Part shown: positions 26,401 through 38,147 of the stretch, piece after piece
Position numbering within the stretch: the stretch's first letter is position 1
How the letters are laid out: the number at the start of each line of letters is the position of its first letter
Source: Proteromonas lacertae
Lineage: Eukaryota; Sar; Bigyra; Opalinata; Proteromonadidae
Direction of reading: 5' to 3'
NCBI GenBank assembly: GCA_002245135.1
Contig: NGBS01001175.1
Span: 62,001-126,000 of the forward strand
Length of the DNA stretch: 64,000 nucleotides
Program-made: the position numbers and the translations under genes
The notes under the pieces: model-generated
Told to the model about the DNA's origin: nothing
What the model saw: the letters and a program-made list of their open reading frames with translations, nothing else
Database searches by the model: none

Positions 26401-27950
26401 TTTACTGTAGTAGTATTGTCTTTTTCTTTATCTATTCTTTATCTTCTGTTTTCACTTTTGTACAAGCACATTGACATTCATCAGAACATTCACTACCAGA
26501 AATCATACAAGGACAAGCCGACTCAAACCTTCCTAAATTTAATGAAAATTTGATTTGATTCTTATTATCTCCATTATTATTACAGCACTTACCATCACAA
26601 TGTATCTTCATAGATGATTTCAATTTCTTCATTGTTAATTCATTCTCTTTATCATTCATTCCTTCACATAATTCATATTTATTAATCTCTTCATAATATC
26701 GTGTTGGAAATGGTGATTGTCTCCATTCATTCTGTACACACGGTTGATCATTCTTCTCTATTAAATCTGTTACTGATTTATAAGATTTAATATCATATTT
26801 TAATTCACAGATTTTTCGAACATATTCAAAATCTTCTTTAAATTCATTTATTATATTTTCACTATCATTATTATTACATTGTAATATCTGTAACATCATT
26901 TCATAGATTGAATCTAAGTTATAAATACTGCCAATTCTTCTTAATAAATAACATTCAATATAATGAGGAGTGTTAGTATTGAGTAATCTTTTCTCTTTAA
27001 TTTCATTGATTAAATAATCCAATGATTTATGAGACTGACATTCATTGTTTGTACATTTAATTTGATCTTTAAATTTGTTTAAATGTTTGGATATAAAGTC
27101 CATTTGAAAATTCCACCATAATTTCAAAGTATCTCTTTCAATTTCATAATTTAATAGTGGTCTCTTTGATTGACGGATTTGACTGTACGAATTTACATAC
27201 AATTGTCTTTCTTCATTGGATATAGCTTTCCATTCACTGTAGATTTTACTATTCAACTCTGATTCTGTTACATTAAGATCTTTAATTAAGTAATATAACC
27301 TTCTACAGGAGATATAGAATAGAAAGAGATGATTTGATTCTGTAAAGCCTTCAACACTATATAAAACAAAGTAAATATATAAATTTATACTCAACTTGAG
27401 ATTTATGCAATGGGCAAAATATTCTTTTGTTTTCTTCATCAAAGAGCCAATTGTTGTTATATGCACATAGTATATGAGAAGATGCTGAACAAATTTTACT
27501 ATAATCCATTAAATATATGTCAAGATTATACCCTTTCTCTGATTTTGAACAGATAGTAAGATCGCCACCTGATTGTTTGCATATAGAACACTTCTTTCTT
27601 AAATCTGTTTTAGTCTAAGAAATATAGAGTATTAAAGTTATACAAATTCTCTCCAGAATCTACAGCACATGTGACAAAGACTTCCATTTTCATCTTTTTC
27701 AAAAGGGAATTGAATTCCCTTAGAACAGAGAGAACAGCTTTGAAATGTTACTATAAAAATGAATGAGTTTATTTATACATCCGCTTTGACAAGCTGCACA
27801 TTCAAAATTACTTTCATCACTAATTGGTTCATTTAAACAGTCTTTGTGGAAAGAAAAGTTACACTTCTTGCATATAACTAATGTACTCTCGTGTATTCGT
27901 TCTGTAGACAAACATATTGCACATCTGGGGTTTGACTTTTCTGCCGCCAT
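22578..27950 (-). CDS. ATXR3-like SET-domain histone lysine methyltransferase with PHD and extended PHD
   Basis: The start is the ATG at 27950 (MAAEKSNPRCAIC). Order of domains: a PHD finger (CAICL ... HKDCL ... CAAC), an extended PHD with pre-finger (CSLCS, CSICKQSGGDL, HILCAYNNNW, FCPLHK), a Cys-rich pre-SET (CPCMISGSECSDECQC, CNN), then SET. SET shows GMGIICKRKGG, GEVYPPWRWFEKQDGI, the RLCHSCDPNC substrate/cofactor motif, EELTFDY and a post-SET CLC..VKCRG. After it comes RLHNLVVTIDKILYF and a long region with SLPDIESCYGTDYE and VYGSPMFD, the layout of plant ATXR3/SDG2, an H3K4 methyltransferase. The last third is low complexity with polyQ, polyN and Pro, then a helical tail. Plant ATXR3 lacks the PHD part. 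A 32-nt intron near 26440 restores the frame before SET. Confidence 0.88.
23345..23450 (-). repeat. CAA triplet runs (polyglutamine)
   Basis: Runs of TTG on the plus strand encode Gln on the coding strand, the longest (about 12 codons) at 23411-23446 with a shorter one at 23360-23375. All glutamines are CAA and none is TAA or TAG. That argues against reassignment of UAR to Gln. Confidence 0.85.
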
Positions 27951-28422
27951 AGCTTGATCTACAAATTTTCTATAACTATATAGTCAAGCAATAAAAAAAA
28001 TAAAAGTAGACAACAACAGAAAATTATAGCTGTATATAAGATAGATACGTATAGGTATTATTAAAAAACTAGATAGAATGTTGTGAACTGTTCAATCATC
28101 AATTTCACTTGATAAACAACATATTTTCTTCTTTATAATTACTGAACTTACATGAATTTTAAAAGTCTTTATTATAAAATTTGGAAGATAAAGAGATAAT
28201 ATATGATACAGTGCATTTATTTAATATTTTTTAAGATATTCAGAGAAGGAGAATTTAAAATGAACTAATCTGGACTGATTTTCGTGATAGGTGTTACTAT
28301 GCTGTCACAAAGTGTCACTCAACACAAAAAATATTTTTAAAAGTATTGACATGTTCTTATGGAATAATATTTCGTAATTCCAAATCCCAATAAAATATAA
28401 GAAAAACTACAAAATTGGTTAA
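27951..28422. other. 472-bp gene-free stretch
   Basis: It lies upstream of the methyltransferase start and downstream of the Lys-rich ER-type gene. I see AT-rich sequence with no convincing ORF, tRNA or hairpin. A short direct repeat TGTCAC AAAG TGTCAC lies near 28302. Confidence 0.5.
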
Positions 28423-28860
28423 TTATAATTCATCATCATCATCATCATCATGTTTTGCCTTCTTTTTAGAACTCTTCTTTGGCTTCTTTTTGTCTGATTT
28501 TTGTTGTTTCTTAGTTTCCTTTTCAATATCACCCCTAAAATGAAAAATTATATGAAAGAATACATTTCTGATGCATATTGCTTTTTTATATCTTCTGCAG
28601 AATACAGTTTGAAGTTCATTGGAGGAGCTCCAGTCTCAGCTGATTGTTTTGCCATGGCTTCCTGTAATTTTCTTCGAATTTCTTCAGCTTCTTCTCTTTT
28701 CTACCATTTTTATAATTATTTACTATACTGGGTCTTTTGAGTCTGATTTATCTTTAGATTTAGAACTCTTCTTCGATTTTTTTTTGCTCTTTGCAGCTTC
28801 AACCTCACTCACAATTAAAAGAAATACAAAGAAGAATATTAAAAGGTTCTTGTAAGACAT
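28423..28860 (-). CDS. Small Lys-rich secretory protein ending DDEL
   Basis: Three exons are separated by introns at 28701-28728 (28 nt) and 28535-28563 (29 nt) and give about 127 residues. It begins with a clear signal peptide (MSYKNLLIFFFVFLLIVSEVEA), continues with a Lys/Ser-rich stretch, a central helical part (REEAEEIRRKLQEAMAKQ then PPMNFKLYSAEDIKKQ) and a second Lys-rich stretch. It ends HDDDDDDEL. The last four residues resemble KDEL-type ER retrieval signals, although Asp at position -4 is atypical. I do not recognise the family. ER residence is inferred from the two end signals. Confidence 0.7.
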
Positions 28861-28897
28861 TATCAGTTCAAATAATTTTGAGGAACTTTCTAGATTT

Positions 28898-28909
28898 TTT
28901 TGGCTTAAC
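28898..28909 (+). promoter_or_regulatory. TGGCTT motif copy (TTTTGGCTTAAC)
   Basis: It is the single copy inside the 68-bp divergent spacer between the DDEL protein (ATG 28860, -) and the MYND protein (ATG 28929, +), 20 bp before the + start. Confidence 0.4.
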
Positions 28910-28928
28910 TTTACATTAGAGATATAAA

Positions 28929-30563
28929 ATGAGCAGTTTAGACAAAGCATATTCTAAATGGGATAAAATCGATCTTGTATTAGCCATTTGTTTGATGTTT
29001 CGTAGGATTCTGATGATGAAATACCTGTAGCGCCAGTTGTTAAAAGAGAAGCTTTGCCAGATGTAAAAATGACGAAATGGATTAGTGAAGAAGAAGCAAA
29101 GCAATTGAAAAAATATGATAAAACAGAAAGAGTATAATCACTGTACTTATACACCATAGGAAGTATGGCAAATCTATGTGAGAAGATTACGTTGTTGGAA
29201 TCAGGCATTTGATGATGATGGAAATGAAATACCACCATCAAGACCTTACAGAATAATTCTAACCAATTTATATCCACTGGGAAGAGTAGCAGCTGGTGAA
29301 TTTAGCAGCCCTCCTTGCAGACCCCCAACAATGGACCAAATAATGAAACTAATTATTAATGAAATTAAAGACCCAGCCAAAGAGAATGGAAATCCACATC
29401 GTCCAGAAGAAGTAGTATTTGATGAACAATATATGGTTGATGAATTAGCTCCAACATTAGCAGCAATAGGAATATATACAAGACAATTATGTGCAGCAGA
29501 GGGAGTGAAAGACTATATTCAAAAAATAAGTGATGTATTTTTGAAAGAGATGGATGGTGGTGTAAATTATTCAAATACCTTACCTGGTATGATAGATCAA
29601 ACAAATGTTTCAAGAATGGAGTTAGATAGTTTCTATAAGACAGCCTTTAAATTATGGAAAGCTGCAGCATGGGATAATATAGGTGACAGACAAGCCTTTG
29701 TGTTAAGAGCGAAAGATTTCCGAATGGACAATGGATTGTTGATACCTGAAGGTCATATATTCGTATCAATATTAGGAAGAGACAGTGGACCAAAAGGATT
29801 GGCTGTATTTTATAATCAGAGCGAATTAGAGAATAGAGCACAACCAGATGGTGAAGAATTACTATATTTACCAAAAACAAGAATATGTCAATATTGTGGT
29901 AAAATTGGTACTGAAATATCAACAGAAATGAAAAGATGTACTAGATGTCGAACTGTATATTACTGTAATGCTAATTGTCAAAAGAAGTATGATTAGTATT
30001 AATATTTTATATTTAGGGATTGGAAGAATCATAAGACAGAATGTGTTTCAATGGAAGATCATCCTAAAGTAGATAATGTGACATGGGGATTTAGAGAATC
30101 ATCAGTAATCTTCCAGAAAGAAACCGAATTATCGTTTGTAGATTTAGAGGATATGGATGAAAATCACTATACACCACCAACCTATGAGTCTTTTCCATTT
30201 GCAATTACTTATCGTAAAGGAGAAGCTACAAGACCAACAGCCACTGAATTATTTTGGATAATAAGAGCAATGAATGCTGCAATCGAAGCAACTAAACCAG
30301 GATGTGAAGTATTAAGGCCAAATAATATAGCAACAGGAAAATTAGATTTTGATATAGAGATTGATGGTAAAAATGAACATTTAGAGATTATTAATACATG
30401 TGTATTATGTAAATCTGATGTTCGAAAGAAAGATGATAAAGAAGAAGAAGAAGGTGAAAATGGTGAAGGAAGTAATGAAGATAAAGGTGAAAGTGAAAAG
30501 ACAGAACAAATAGATGAAGAAGCAGCCAAGAAGACAGAAACACAGATAAATGAAGTTGATTAA
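28929..30563 (+). CDS. MYND zinc-finger protein
   Basis: The start ATG at 28929 encodes MSSLDKAYSKWDKID followed by acidic residues. Introns are 28977-29005, one near 29135-29162, and one at about 29988-30017 inside the zinc finger. The large middle region (residues about 80-310) is a conserved-looking globular domain I cannot assign. The MYND finger is complete after splicing: CQYCGKIGTE ... CTRCRTVYYCNANCQ ... WKNHKTEC. MYND fingers bind proline-containing peptides and zinc. The tail is acidic (Glu/Lys rich). The N-terminal Trp-Asp-Lys and acidic pattern resembles chaperone-assembly factors, but that is only a resemblance. It is convergent with the LYR gene across 109 bp. Confidence 0.75.
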
Positions 30564-30672
30564 CTTTTTTTAAACTTTTTTATTTTGTTTTTATAACAAT
30601 GTTTATGTTTGTTATTTAAATATAACTATATGTGATATGTCTAGATAATCAAAAGAAAAATGAAAATAAAAA

Positions 30673-31002
30673 CTAACTATTTAAAAATTCTCTATTTGCT
30701 TTATCATTTTCTTCTTTCTGCATTTTAACTGCATTTTGATACTTTTCCATTGACTCTACTTCTTCTATTCCTCTTCTAATCATCATATTAACAAAATATC
30801 AATACTGATATAACGATCTAATTCTCTCATCCCCTAATGAAGTCTTTGATTGTTTAAAACTGTATCTAATAACTAATATGCTAATCAAAATATACCTTAC
30901 ATAATCAAGCATAGCCAAACGATAGTCTGAAGATGGACATTTCTTTGCTGCTTTTATACATCGTTTATACAGAGCCAAAACCTCTTTTCTGCCAATATTC
31001 AT
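30673..31002 (-). CDS. LYR-motif protein (LYRM4/ISD11-like)
   Basis: Three exons (introns about 30 nt each near 30870-30895 and 30775-30805) give about 90 residues. The N-terminus MNIGRKEVLALYKRCIKAAK carries the LYR-type motif (LYK here). It is followed by DYR, a DYVR helix and the F-x(n)-D-x-x-I-x-x-L pattern of the Complex1_LYR family. Members act in the mitochondrial matrix with acyl carrier protein to support Fe-S cluster assembly or complex I/II biogenesis. The spacing is closest to ISD11 as I remember it, but other LYRM proteins cannot be excluded. The start at 31002 is preferred over the upstream TTG. Confidence 0.7.
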
Positions 31003-31012
31003 TTTCAAATAA

Positions 31013-31023
31013 ACTTGGCTTGA
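31013..31023 (+). promoter_or_regulatory. TGGCTT motif copy (ACTTGGCTTGA)
   Basis: It lies 11 bp upstream of the LYR-protein ATG. It is identical over 17 bases to the copy by RPL8. Confidence 0.45.
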
Positions 31024-31053
31024 TCTTTTTGTTTTTTAATTTTTCTCATTAAA

Positions 31054-31065
31054 TATGGCTTATTG
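31054..31065 (+). promoter_or_regulatory. TGGCTT motif copy (TATGGCTTATTG)
   Basis: It lies 19 bp upstream of the + gene at 31084 and matches the copy by the peroxiredoxin-like gene. The divergent spacer holds the same two motif variants in the same order as the RPL8/peroxiredoxin spacer. Confidence 0.45.
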
Positions 31066-31083
31066 TTCCCTTATTTTACTATA

Positions 31084-31695
31084 ATGGAGTATACAAATGA
31101 GTATTTCATATATTTAAATATTATTATTAACAGAGAAATCGATTTTGCTAATGAACTTACAGAAGCTTTAATGGAGGATGATATATTAAGTATAAAAGCT
31201 TATTTTATTGGAGATAGAATTTTTAGATATATATGATTCACAATTGAAAAGATTAACAATTTCGCCTGCTAGATTGGATGTTATCAAAGATAGTGTTAGA
31301 CAAATGGTATTTGAATCTATTACAACCGGTTTTCCGTATTAAATATTTGATTGTAATCACTAGAGTCAATCCTTTAAATAGATCGCCAAATACAATCTGT
31401 CCGATTAATATATCATTATCACCACCGAGTGTATCGATTTTATCCAGTCCTACTACTACTAACTCATCCTATGATTCACCAACATCACATTTAGATAATT
31501 TAATTGATTTGTCTTTACTTAAATCTAATAGTAAACCTAAAGTTAATAATAATAAAACATCACAAACATACACATTCCTTATTGATAGTATATTCTCCAT
31601 TAATTTATGTAATATTGTTAGATTATAATAATGTTAAGAAGAGTTTTAAAGAATCTATGAAAATACCATCAGGCTCAATTTTAAAACATAAATAA
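31084..31695 (+). CDS. Uncharacterised protein of about 160 residues
   Basis: Five exons are separated by introns at 31101-31133, 31190-31217, 31336-31363 and 31588-31621. Splicing yields MEYTNEEIDFANEL, an acidic helical N-terminus, a middle with RLTISPARLDVIKDSVRQM, a Ser/Thr/Pro-rich stretch and a basic tail ending SGSILKHK. I recognise no domain. The regular splice signals and continuous frame across five exons support it being a real gene. Confidence 0.65.
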
Positions 31696-31858
31696 TCTAT
31701 ATTAGTAATTATTATTTTTAGTATTTTATAAATTGTTTAATTTAAAATATAATAAACACACACACACAAAATACAAATAGATAATATATTATTATTCGTT
31801 TATAAATTATAGAAATATATTATATATATGTATATATACATATATCACATATATTTGA

Positions 31859-34800
31859 TTAGAAATTACTCAACCATTTTTCATTACCATCATATTTTGA
31901 ATCTTCCAACAATTTCTTACTTTCTTTCTCTTCAACAGTTGTAATTGAATACTCATCATACATTTTATTATATTTATCATATAATGGAGATTTAACTTTA
32001 TTATTCTCAATGTCTATTAAATTAATCCCTTTAAACCATTCATTTTCTAACAATTCATTGAACCTGTAACGATTTGAAGATTCACATCCAATTCTTTTAG
32101 ATGTTCTTCTTTCCAACAATCTCTCAATTAATCTCATTCCTAATTCACTCACTTTATAATGATAATTTTCTATTTTTTCAGATGTATTATTCGTATAACT
32201 AATTATATTGTTAATAATGTCTAAACTTGTATCAGAATCATTCTTTTTAAAGGGAGTATGTTTAGTATAAAGTTCATATAATAAAATACCCAAACACCAT
32301 ATATCACATCGATAATCATGTCCTTTACAAGTTACCATTCGAGGTTCCATATACTCAGTATCTATACACAACGTAAAACTGTGATTCTTTTCTATTTTAC
32401 TGTTTAATAAATCACAAAATATTATATTTCCATTATTATCGATTGATAATAAACTTGGAACAAGTGATCTTACCATTATATGATTATCATAGAAATGTTT
32501 TAATTTACAAATTATACTACAGAATATATATTTTATCTCATTTTCTTCTAAGTTATCTATTGATTTTATTAAATTTTCAAGGTTAGAGACTATTTTTACA
32601 TTAAACAAACTATAAATGTTATTTTTATTATGAAAACTACCGATATAAAATACAGTATCGTAATTGATACTATAATAGAAATAGTTAGTATATAATAACT
32701 TCTCTCTATTAATATTTGTCTGGATTTTATTTTCTCTTATTTTATCAATAGAAGTTATTCTAATTGTTCCTAAACAATAACTATTTTTATTTCTATAACT
32801 ATAATAACTATGATAACTAGTATTATATAGTGGATATATCAATTCTATATCATTTATAGACAATTTGTGTAAGTTATTTTCTTTGATATATTCATTATAT
32901 TTTAGTTTATGGTCAATTGAAATTAATCGTTTATTATTAATAGATTTTAATTTACTCTCAATTTCAGGATAGTATGTTTTTATATACTTCTTTGAAAGAA
33001 TAAAACATTTTACTTTTGTTAGAGCTATATACTTGAATGAGAAATTCTTGTCATTTCCATTAACAGCTGTAGAAAAGGAATATCCGAAGTATTGATAAGT
33101 TCCTAATCTTATTAATTCACTATAATAATAATAATAATAATATAAATATAAATATAAATATATATATATACATTTGTTGATTTTCATCATTTTTAGAATT
33201 GTTATTTTCATTCATTTCTTTTGTGTTATCATTATTATTATTATTCAATATTGTAAACTCACCTCTACTATTATTATTGCCTTTCATCACAACTACACCT
33301 TCTGTTACAAAGTATATATTATCATTATCTTCATTTCCATTATCTTCTATTATAATATCATTCATTTTAAACACTTTTTCTTCCATATTATTATTTATTT
33401 CTTCATAATCTTTCTCTTTTAAACTATTAAAACAACGATTTCCCTTCAAAATATTGATTTTTTCATTATAAATATACTTCAAAGCAACACTTCTAAAAGG
33501 TGTTTTACTTATTACATATAATTCACCATCTTCTAAACATTTTATTTCATTATTATTTATTCGATCATACAATAATTCAGTATCACCAAAACTTGGAAAA
33601 ACATTATTCAATACTTTATATTCAAAAATAATCTCATTATTATCACTATCTTTGATTATTAAACAATATTTCCCACTGATGGCTATATAAAACTTATCAC
33701 ATTTCATTTCACTGTTTATTAACACTTCATCTTTAGTTGATTGAACAATCACTACTTCATTCACTAAACCATTAATAATTTCATCACTTAAATTCTTAAA
33801 TATTATCTGTGACTTTAGTGCTTTATATATTTTATCTTTATATTCAGGAATACCAGTATATTCACTTCTCAAATGATATTTCATCTCAATTTCATTCAAA
33901 CCTATCATTGATATATTACTATGATAATTGTAGTTATAATTATAATTGTCGGGATTTCTTACAGGTTTTTGATCTAAAGTTATTTGACTACCAATTCTTG
34001 TACGATGATTCAATATTATATTACTGACATTATCAACAGCAATTCTTTTAAAATCACTTATCTTTATAACAATTACTGTTATATCATCACTTTTATTGTC
34101 ATAATGAAGCCATAGATTCCTACTGTCACTCACTATATTTTGGCATGCTTCTAATACAGTTGAACTATCTTCAACAATGTTAATAACCTTTTCATTTGTT
34201 AGGAATTCAAAAACACCATCACTTGCAATAACAAAATATTCATATTCCTCATTCAAGTTTCTTATAAATATCTCTGGATCACATATTACACCTATTGATT
34301 CACCTAATTTATCACCTATACTTCGACTATATTCACAACCAGGTTCATTTTTATCTTTCATCCATATTCTACATCTATCTCCATCATTTTTCATATTCTT
34401 TAAATCGGATGGTAATAAATCTCTACTTACTTCATTATGTTTTTGTCCAATAGTCAAAATTTCTGCACCACATTTCAATAATCTTTCATATTCATCTTCT
34501 CTATAAGGACTTTGATCAATCGAAAGATTCAAGGCTTCTAAATGATAATTCTTATTTGGATTGATTGTATAGGATAATGAAGATTGTGTAAATTGGTTTG
34601 GATGTTGGTTTTGACTTAGTTGTTGTGGATTTTGTTTGTTGTTGTTGTTGTTGTTGTTGCGGAGGTATTGGTTGTATTTTACATTGTATATAAGGATGTA
34701 TCTGTAATGATTGAGCTCTACTTTGTCTGTATGAAAAATCTTTACTATTATTCAATAAACTAGCTTTATGACTATTGTCATTATTATTATTGCCATTTAT

Positions 34801-35762
34801 ACTGCATTGATTCATTATTAATGATTTTGATGTATCTTTGTTATTATAGCTATTATTACAACTATTTGGTCTACTTCCACTGTTTTTGTTTGTATTTATG
34901 AATTTATCATTTTCTAATTTTATTCCACAGATTGCTCGACTATCACCTACATTAGAGATATATAAGTCACCTTCCTTAAATAATAAACATACTGCTGTTG
35001 TGCCACTCATTGTCTAATTATAAATTAAAAAATAAGAAATATATATATATAAATACATCATCTATATATTCTTCTTCTAAATCTTCATTATTCATTGAAT
35101 GTAATTGTTCATTTATTGTGTTATATGAATCTCTTATTGCTTTTATTGGATCTATTTCATAATACATACTTGTCTTTATTTCATTTGGCAACTATTGATT
35201 AATTAGAGAATAAAATATACATTTTTACCTACAAAACTACTACATTTTTCACCATATTTCCCATGACCATCAAATACACCAAATAAAATACTATTATTTT
35301 CTCGATTACTATCTTTGCCAAAATTTTTCTCAAAGATATAATAATCTTGATTAGCTTTACTACTACCTCTCTATTAACAATAAATACAAGTAATAAATAT
35401 ACAGATTCTTTAAATCCACCAAGACTTAAACAACAAAAATCGAGTTTATATTCACAGCTTTTACATTTTACTACCTGAGTGTCCTTTCGTATCTCTATTA
35501 TTTGATTACGTCTATTGGAAGGGCCATTACTGAATAGGTAAGAGTTTAGCGAAGATTTTGTAGTTAGTTTTTTAAATTGTGATGAACTTTTATTTGAACC
35601 CCTCATAGAACTAAAATTCTTTGGTGTTGTTTGTGATTTTTTAGGTGATTTTTGAGAAACAATCTCTTTCATCTCTTCTTCACCAGATCTATCTTCAAAA
35701 TCTTTGACATATTTATTGTTCATTAATTCAGCTGGTAATAAAGATGATTGAGTACATCCCAT
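31859..35762 (-). CDS. PP2C phosphatase - cNMP-binding - pseudokinase fusion, N-myristoylated
   Basis: The start at 35762 gives MGCTQSS, a myristoylation and palmitoylation signal. The PP2C domain has its metal-site motifs: FGVFDGHGKYG (about 35260), SGTTAVC, SNVGDSRA, FVIASDGVFEF and SDDITVIVI. One or two cyclic-nucleotide-binding-like regions follow (about 33860-33100). The C-terminal kinase lobe has the DIWCLGILLYELYT and RIGCES segments. The HRD motif is VRS and DFG is CDLL, so the catalytic Asp is missing. Plants and several protists have a PP2C-CNB-kinase protein of this order (Arabidopsis At2g20050). The combination suggests membrane-anchored, nucleotide-regulated dephosphorylation. 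A frame change near 34600-34640, in a CAA-rich stretch, is not resolved. Confidence 0.8.
34637..34660 (-). repeat. CAA triplet run in the PP2C loop
   Basis: About seven CAA codons on the coding strand lie in a low-complexity insertion between PP2C motifs. The reading frame changes by one base close to this run. Confidence 0.7.
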
Positions 35763-36059
35763 AACAAAACGACAAAAAAAGAGATTTTTCAAAATAGATT
35801 TAAAAATTCATTGTATTATTAACATATTGTTTGTTGAGTTCATTGTATGGAGGTTAAATAGTGTTAGAAGTTCATTATTTATAGTTTATCAAAATATATA
35901 GATGAAATACACACAGATGATGAAGAAAAGTGATTCTAATTTCAATATATTTATAAAACTGTCAGATGATAGATAATCCAACGTTATTATCAAAAAAAAT
36001 ACAAATTAACAAATATACATATAAAAGTGACTAGATAATTATGTAGAAATGTATTAAAC

Positions 36060-37129
36060 TTATAATAGAGTACTTTCAACAATTAGATTAGCATTACTGC
36101 CTTTGATTTCATAAAGATAATCCATCCAGAGCTGAAGATCACCACCATTTTTCAAATTTTCTTCACCAATACTACTGATATTCAATTGTCTCAAGTTACT
36201 TAAATATGCAAAATATGGCTTAATCATATTCAATCCATTCAATCCTATTACATTGTTATTTAAAGATAATATTTCTAAATTAGCAGGATGTTCATATAAC
36301 ATTTCAGCTAAATAATAACCACCATCTTCCTGTAAATCATTATCATCGATATATAACTCTTTTAACTTCTCACAATTTTTGATTAAGTGTTTAATTGTAC
36401 AAACACCCAGATTTCCAAACTTATTTCCATTTAAATACAATATTTCAATTCCACACTAATTACCATTATCGTGTGAATCACCAGAGGTCATGCTACTCTT
36501 ACCAATTTGGCGAAAGAATATTGACATATCAGTTGCACTTATACTACAGTCTAATTTCAATTATATAATAGTTAGATTTTTTATACATGATAAATCTAAA
36601 GATACTAAATGGCATTGTGGTGATGACAAGTATATTAATAAACTATCCATTTGAAATGTTTCAATATGATTTTCGGTTAAATCAAGAGCATATAATTTTG
36701 GAAATCTTGTTGTTAAGAATGTAGATAAGAAATCGTTATTTAAACCCTTCCAATCGTTTTCTATAACTTATCATTATATTACTCATACTTATAACTAAAT
36801 GAACAATGATGAATGATTCTAGTTTAAGATCTTTATACTCATTAAGCATAACTTCAAATCTTTCTGGTTGTAAATATACTATTAATATCAACTCATAATA
36901 GTAAATGAAAATACATTCTAATATGGTGTTATTTGGATCTTCAAGAGCATTGTGCAAATATTTATATAATTCTATAGAGTTTGTAATTTTATCATCATCA
37001 ATTCTCACTACGTATAGAAATTTGTAATGAATACCTCTTCCATCTTTCGTGGTGAATGGCTCTTCTGTCACTAGAAAAATTAAAATATTTAGAAATACTA
37101 TGCTCAACCCGAAAGAAATGAGAATTCAT
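36060..37129 (-). CDS. RNI-type leucine-rich repeat protein with an in-frame UAG
   Basis: The start is the ATG at 37129 (MNSHFFRVEH), with introns at about 37080-37107, 36880-36920, 36760-36795 and 36555-36590. Repeats of ribonuclease-inhibitor type (for example KLYALDLTENHIE, IEILYLNGNKFG, LKELYIDDNDL, LEILSLNNNVIG) cover most of the protein. At 36456-36458 an in-frame TAG separates HDNGN from CGIEILYLNGN. No donor/acceptor pair I tried removes it in phase. Either the copy is broken, the base is wrong, or the stop is read through. Function is likely protein binding. Confidence 0.6.
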
Positions 37130-37196
37130 AAGATACTTTTTTTAAACCAAAAACCAACACAAAACGATAATATTTTTATCATGATTGGATTTTTTA

Positions 37197-38065
37197 TCAT
37201 AGCTCTTCTAACCAACATGGAAACCATTTGTTTGGACAATGTAATTTCATCTTCTCATAGGTTGCAAGCTTATCCCTATCATAATTATTGAATATCCATA
37301 ACTCATGTAGGTTTTTACAGTTATGGATGTTGTTGGCTAAAACATCAAATCCATCATCATCTATCAGGTTATACGGCATGTATAAGTGATATAATTGTGG
37401 TATGTACTGTAAATTCTCACTCAAGTATTTTACTCCTTTATTTCCAATTAAACATTCTAGTGTTTTAAATAGAAATAGATGAATATATACTTCCAATGTT
37501 TAACATCTTTAATAAAGGAATTTCTTTAAGATGGTTTGCTAAACACTTCATTCCTTCAGCCATAATTGGATTCTCTCTTAGATGCAATGATTTTAATTTT
37601 GGAATAAAGTGAAATTTTTCAGTCAATTCAATTATACCACAAGGACCAATATTGTTGTATGCTATCCACAGAGTTTCTAATTGTGGAATGTGCTGTAATG
37701 TCTTAGCAAGAAAGGCACAACCAGCGTCGGTCATATCGTTGTTCATTAAATCCAAGTATTTTATGTTCTTATACGTTGAATATTTGCTACAGAAGTATAA
37801 AACTCCAGCTGGACCAATATGAGCTATATTTAATTTAATTAATGTAATTAGATTTTATACATTCAGAAATATTTAACCTATTTTCTTTACTACTGCTATA
37901 CTCTGTTATTTTTACGTCGATCTTATGTTCTAGTATATTATAATATTATGTTTTACTGATATCTGATCTTAAAAGTGCTGAGAGTGGAGTGGCGATATCA
38001 TTATCTATACTTCTGTTATTTTGCGGTGTTTCTGAGGGTATAAACTGTTTGGAAGATCCTTGCAT
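37197..38065 (-). CDS. RNI-type leucine-rich repeat protein
   Basis: The start is the ATG at 38065 (MQGSSKQFIPSETPQNN), with introns near 37935-37960, 37825-37860 and 37457-37491. After a short polar N-terminus, repeats read IKYLDLMNNDMTDAG, LETLWIAYNNIGPCG, LKSLHLRENPIMAEG, LKMLNIG and LYHLYMPYNLIDDDG. It ends CWLEEL. The repeats resemble those of the next gene downstream on the same strand (67 bp away), so the pair probably arose by duplication. The partner is unknown. Confidence 0.7.
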
Positions 38066-38147
38066 CGTTTTAAAAAATGAGAAATTCGATGGAAAGAAAT
38101 GATAATTTCTCAAACACAAACAAATCAAAAGAATAGACATTTATATT

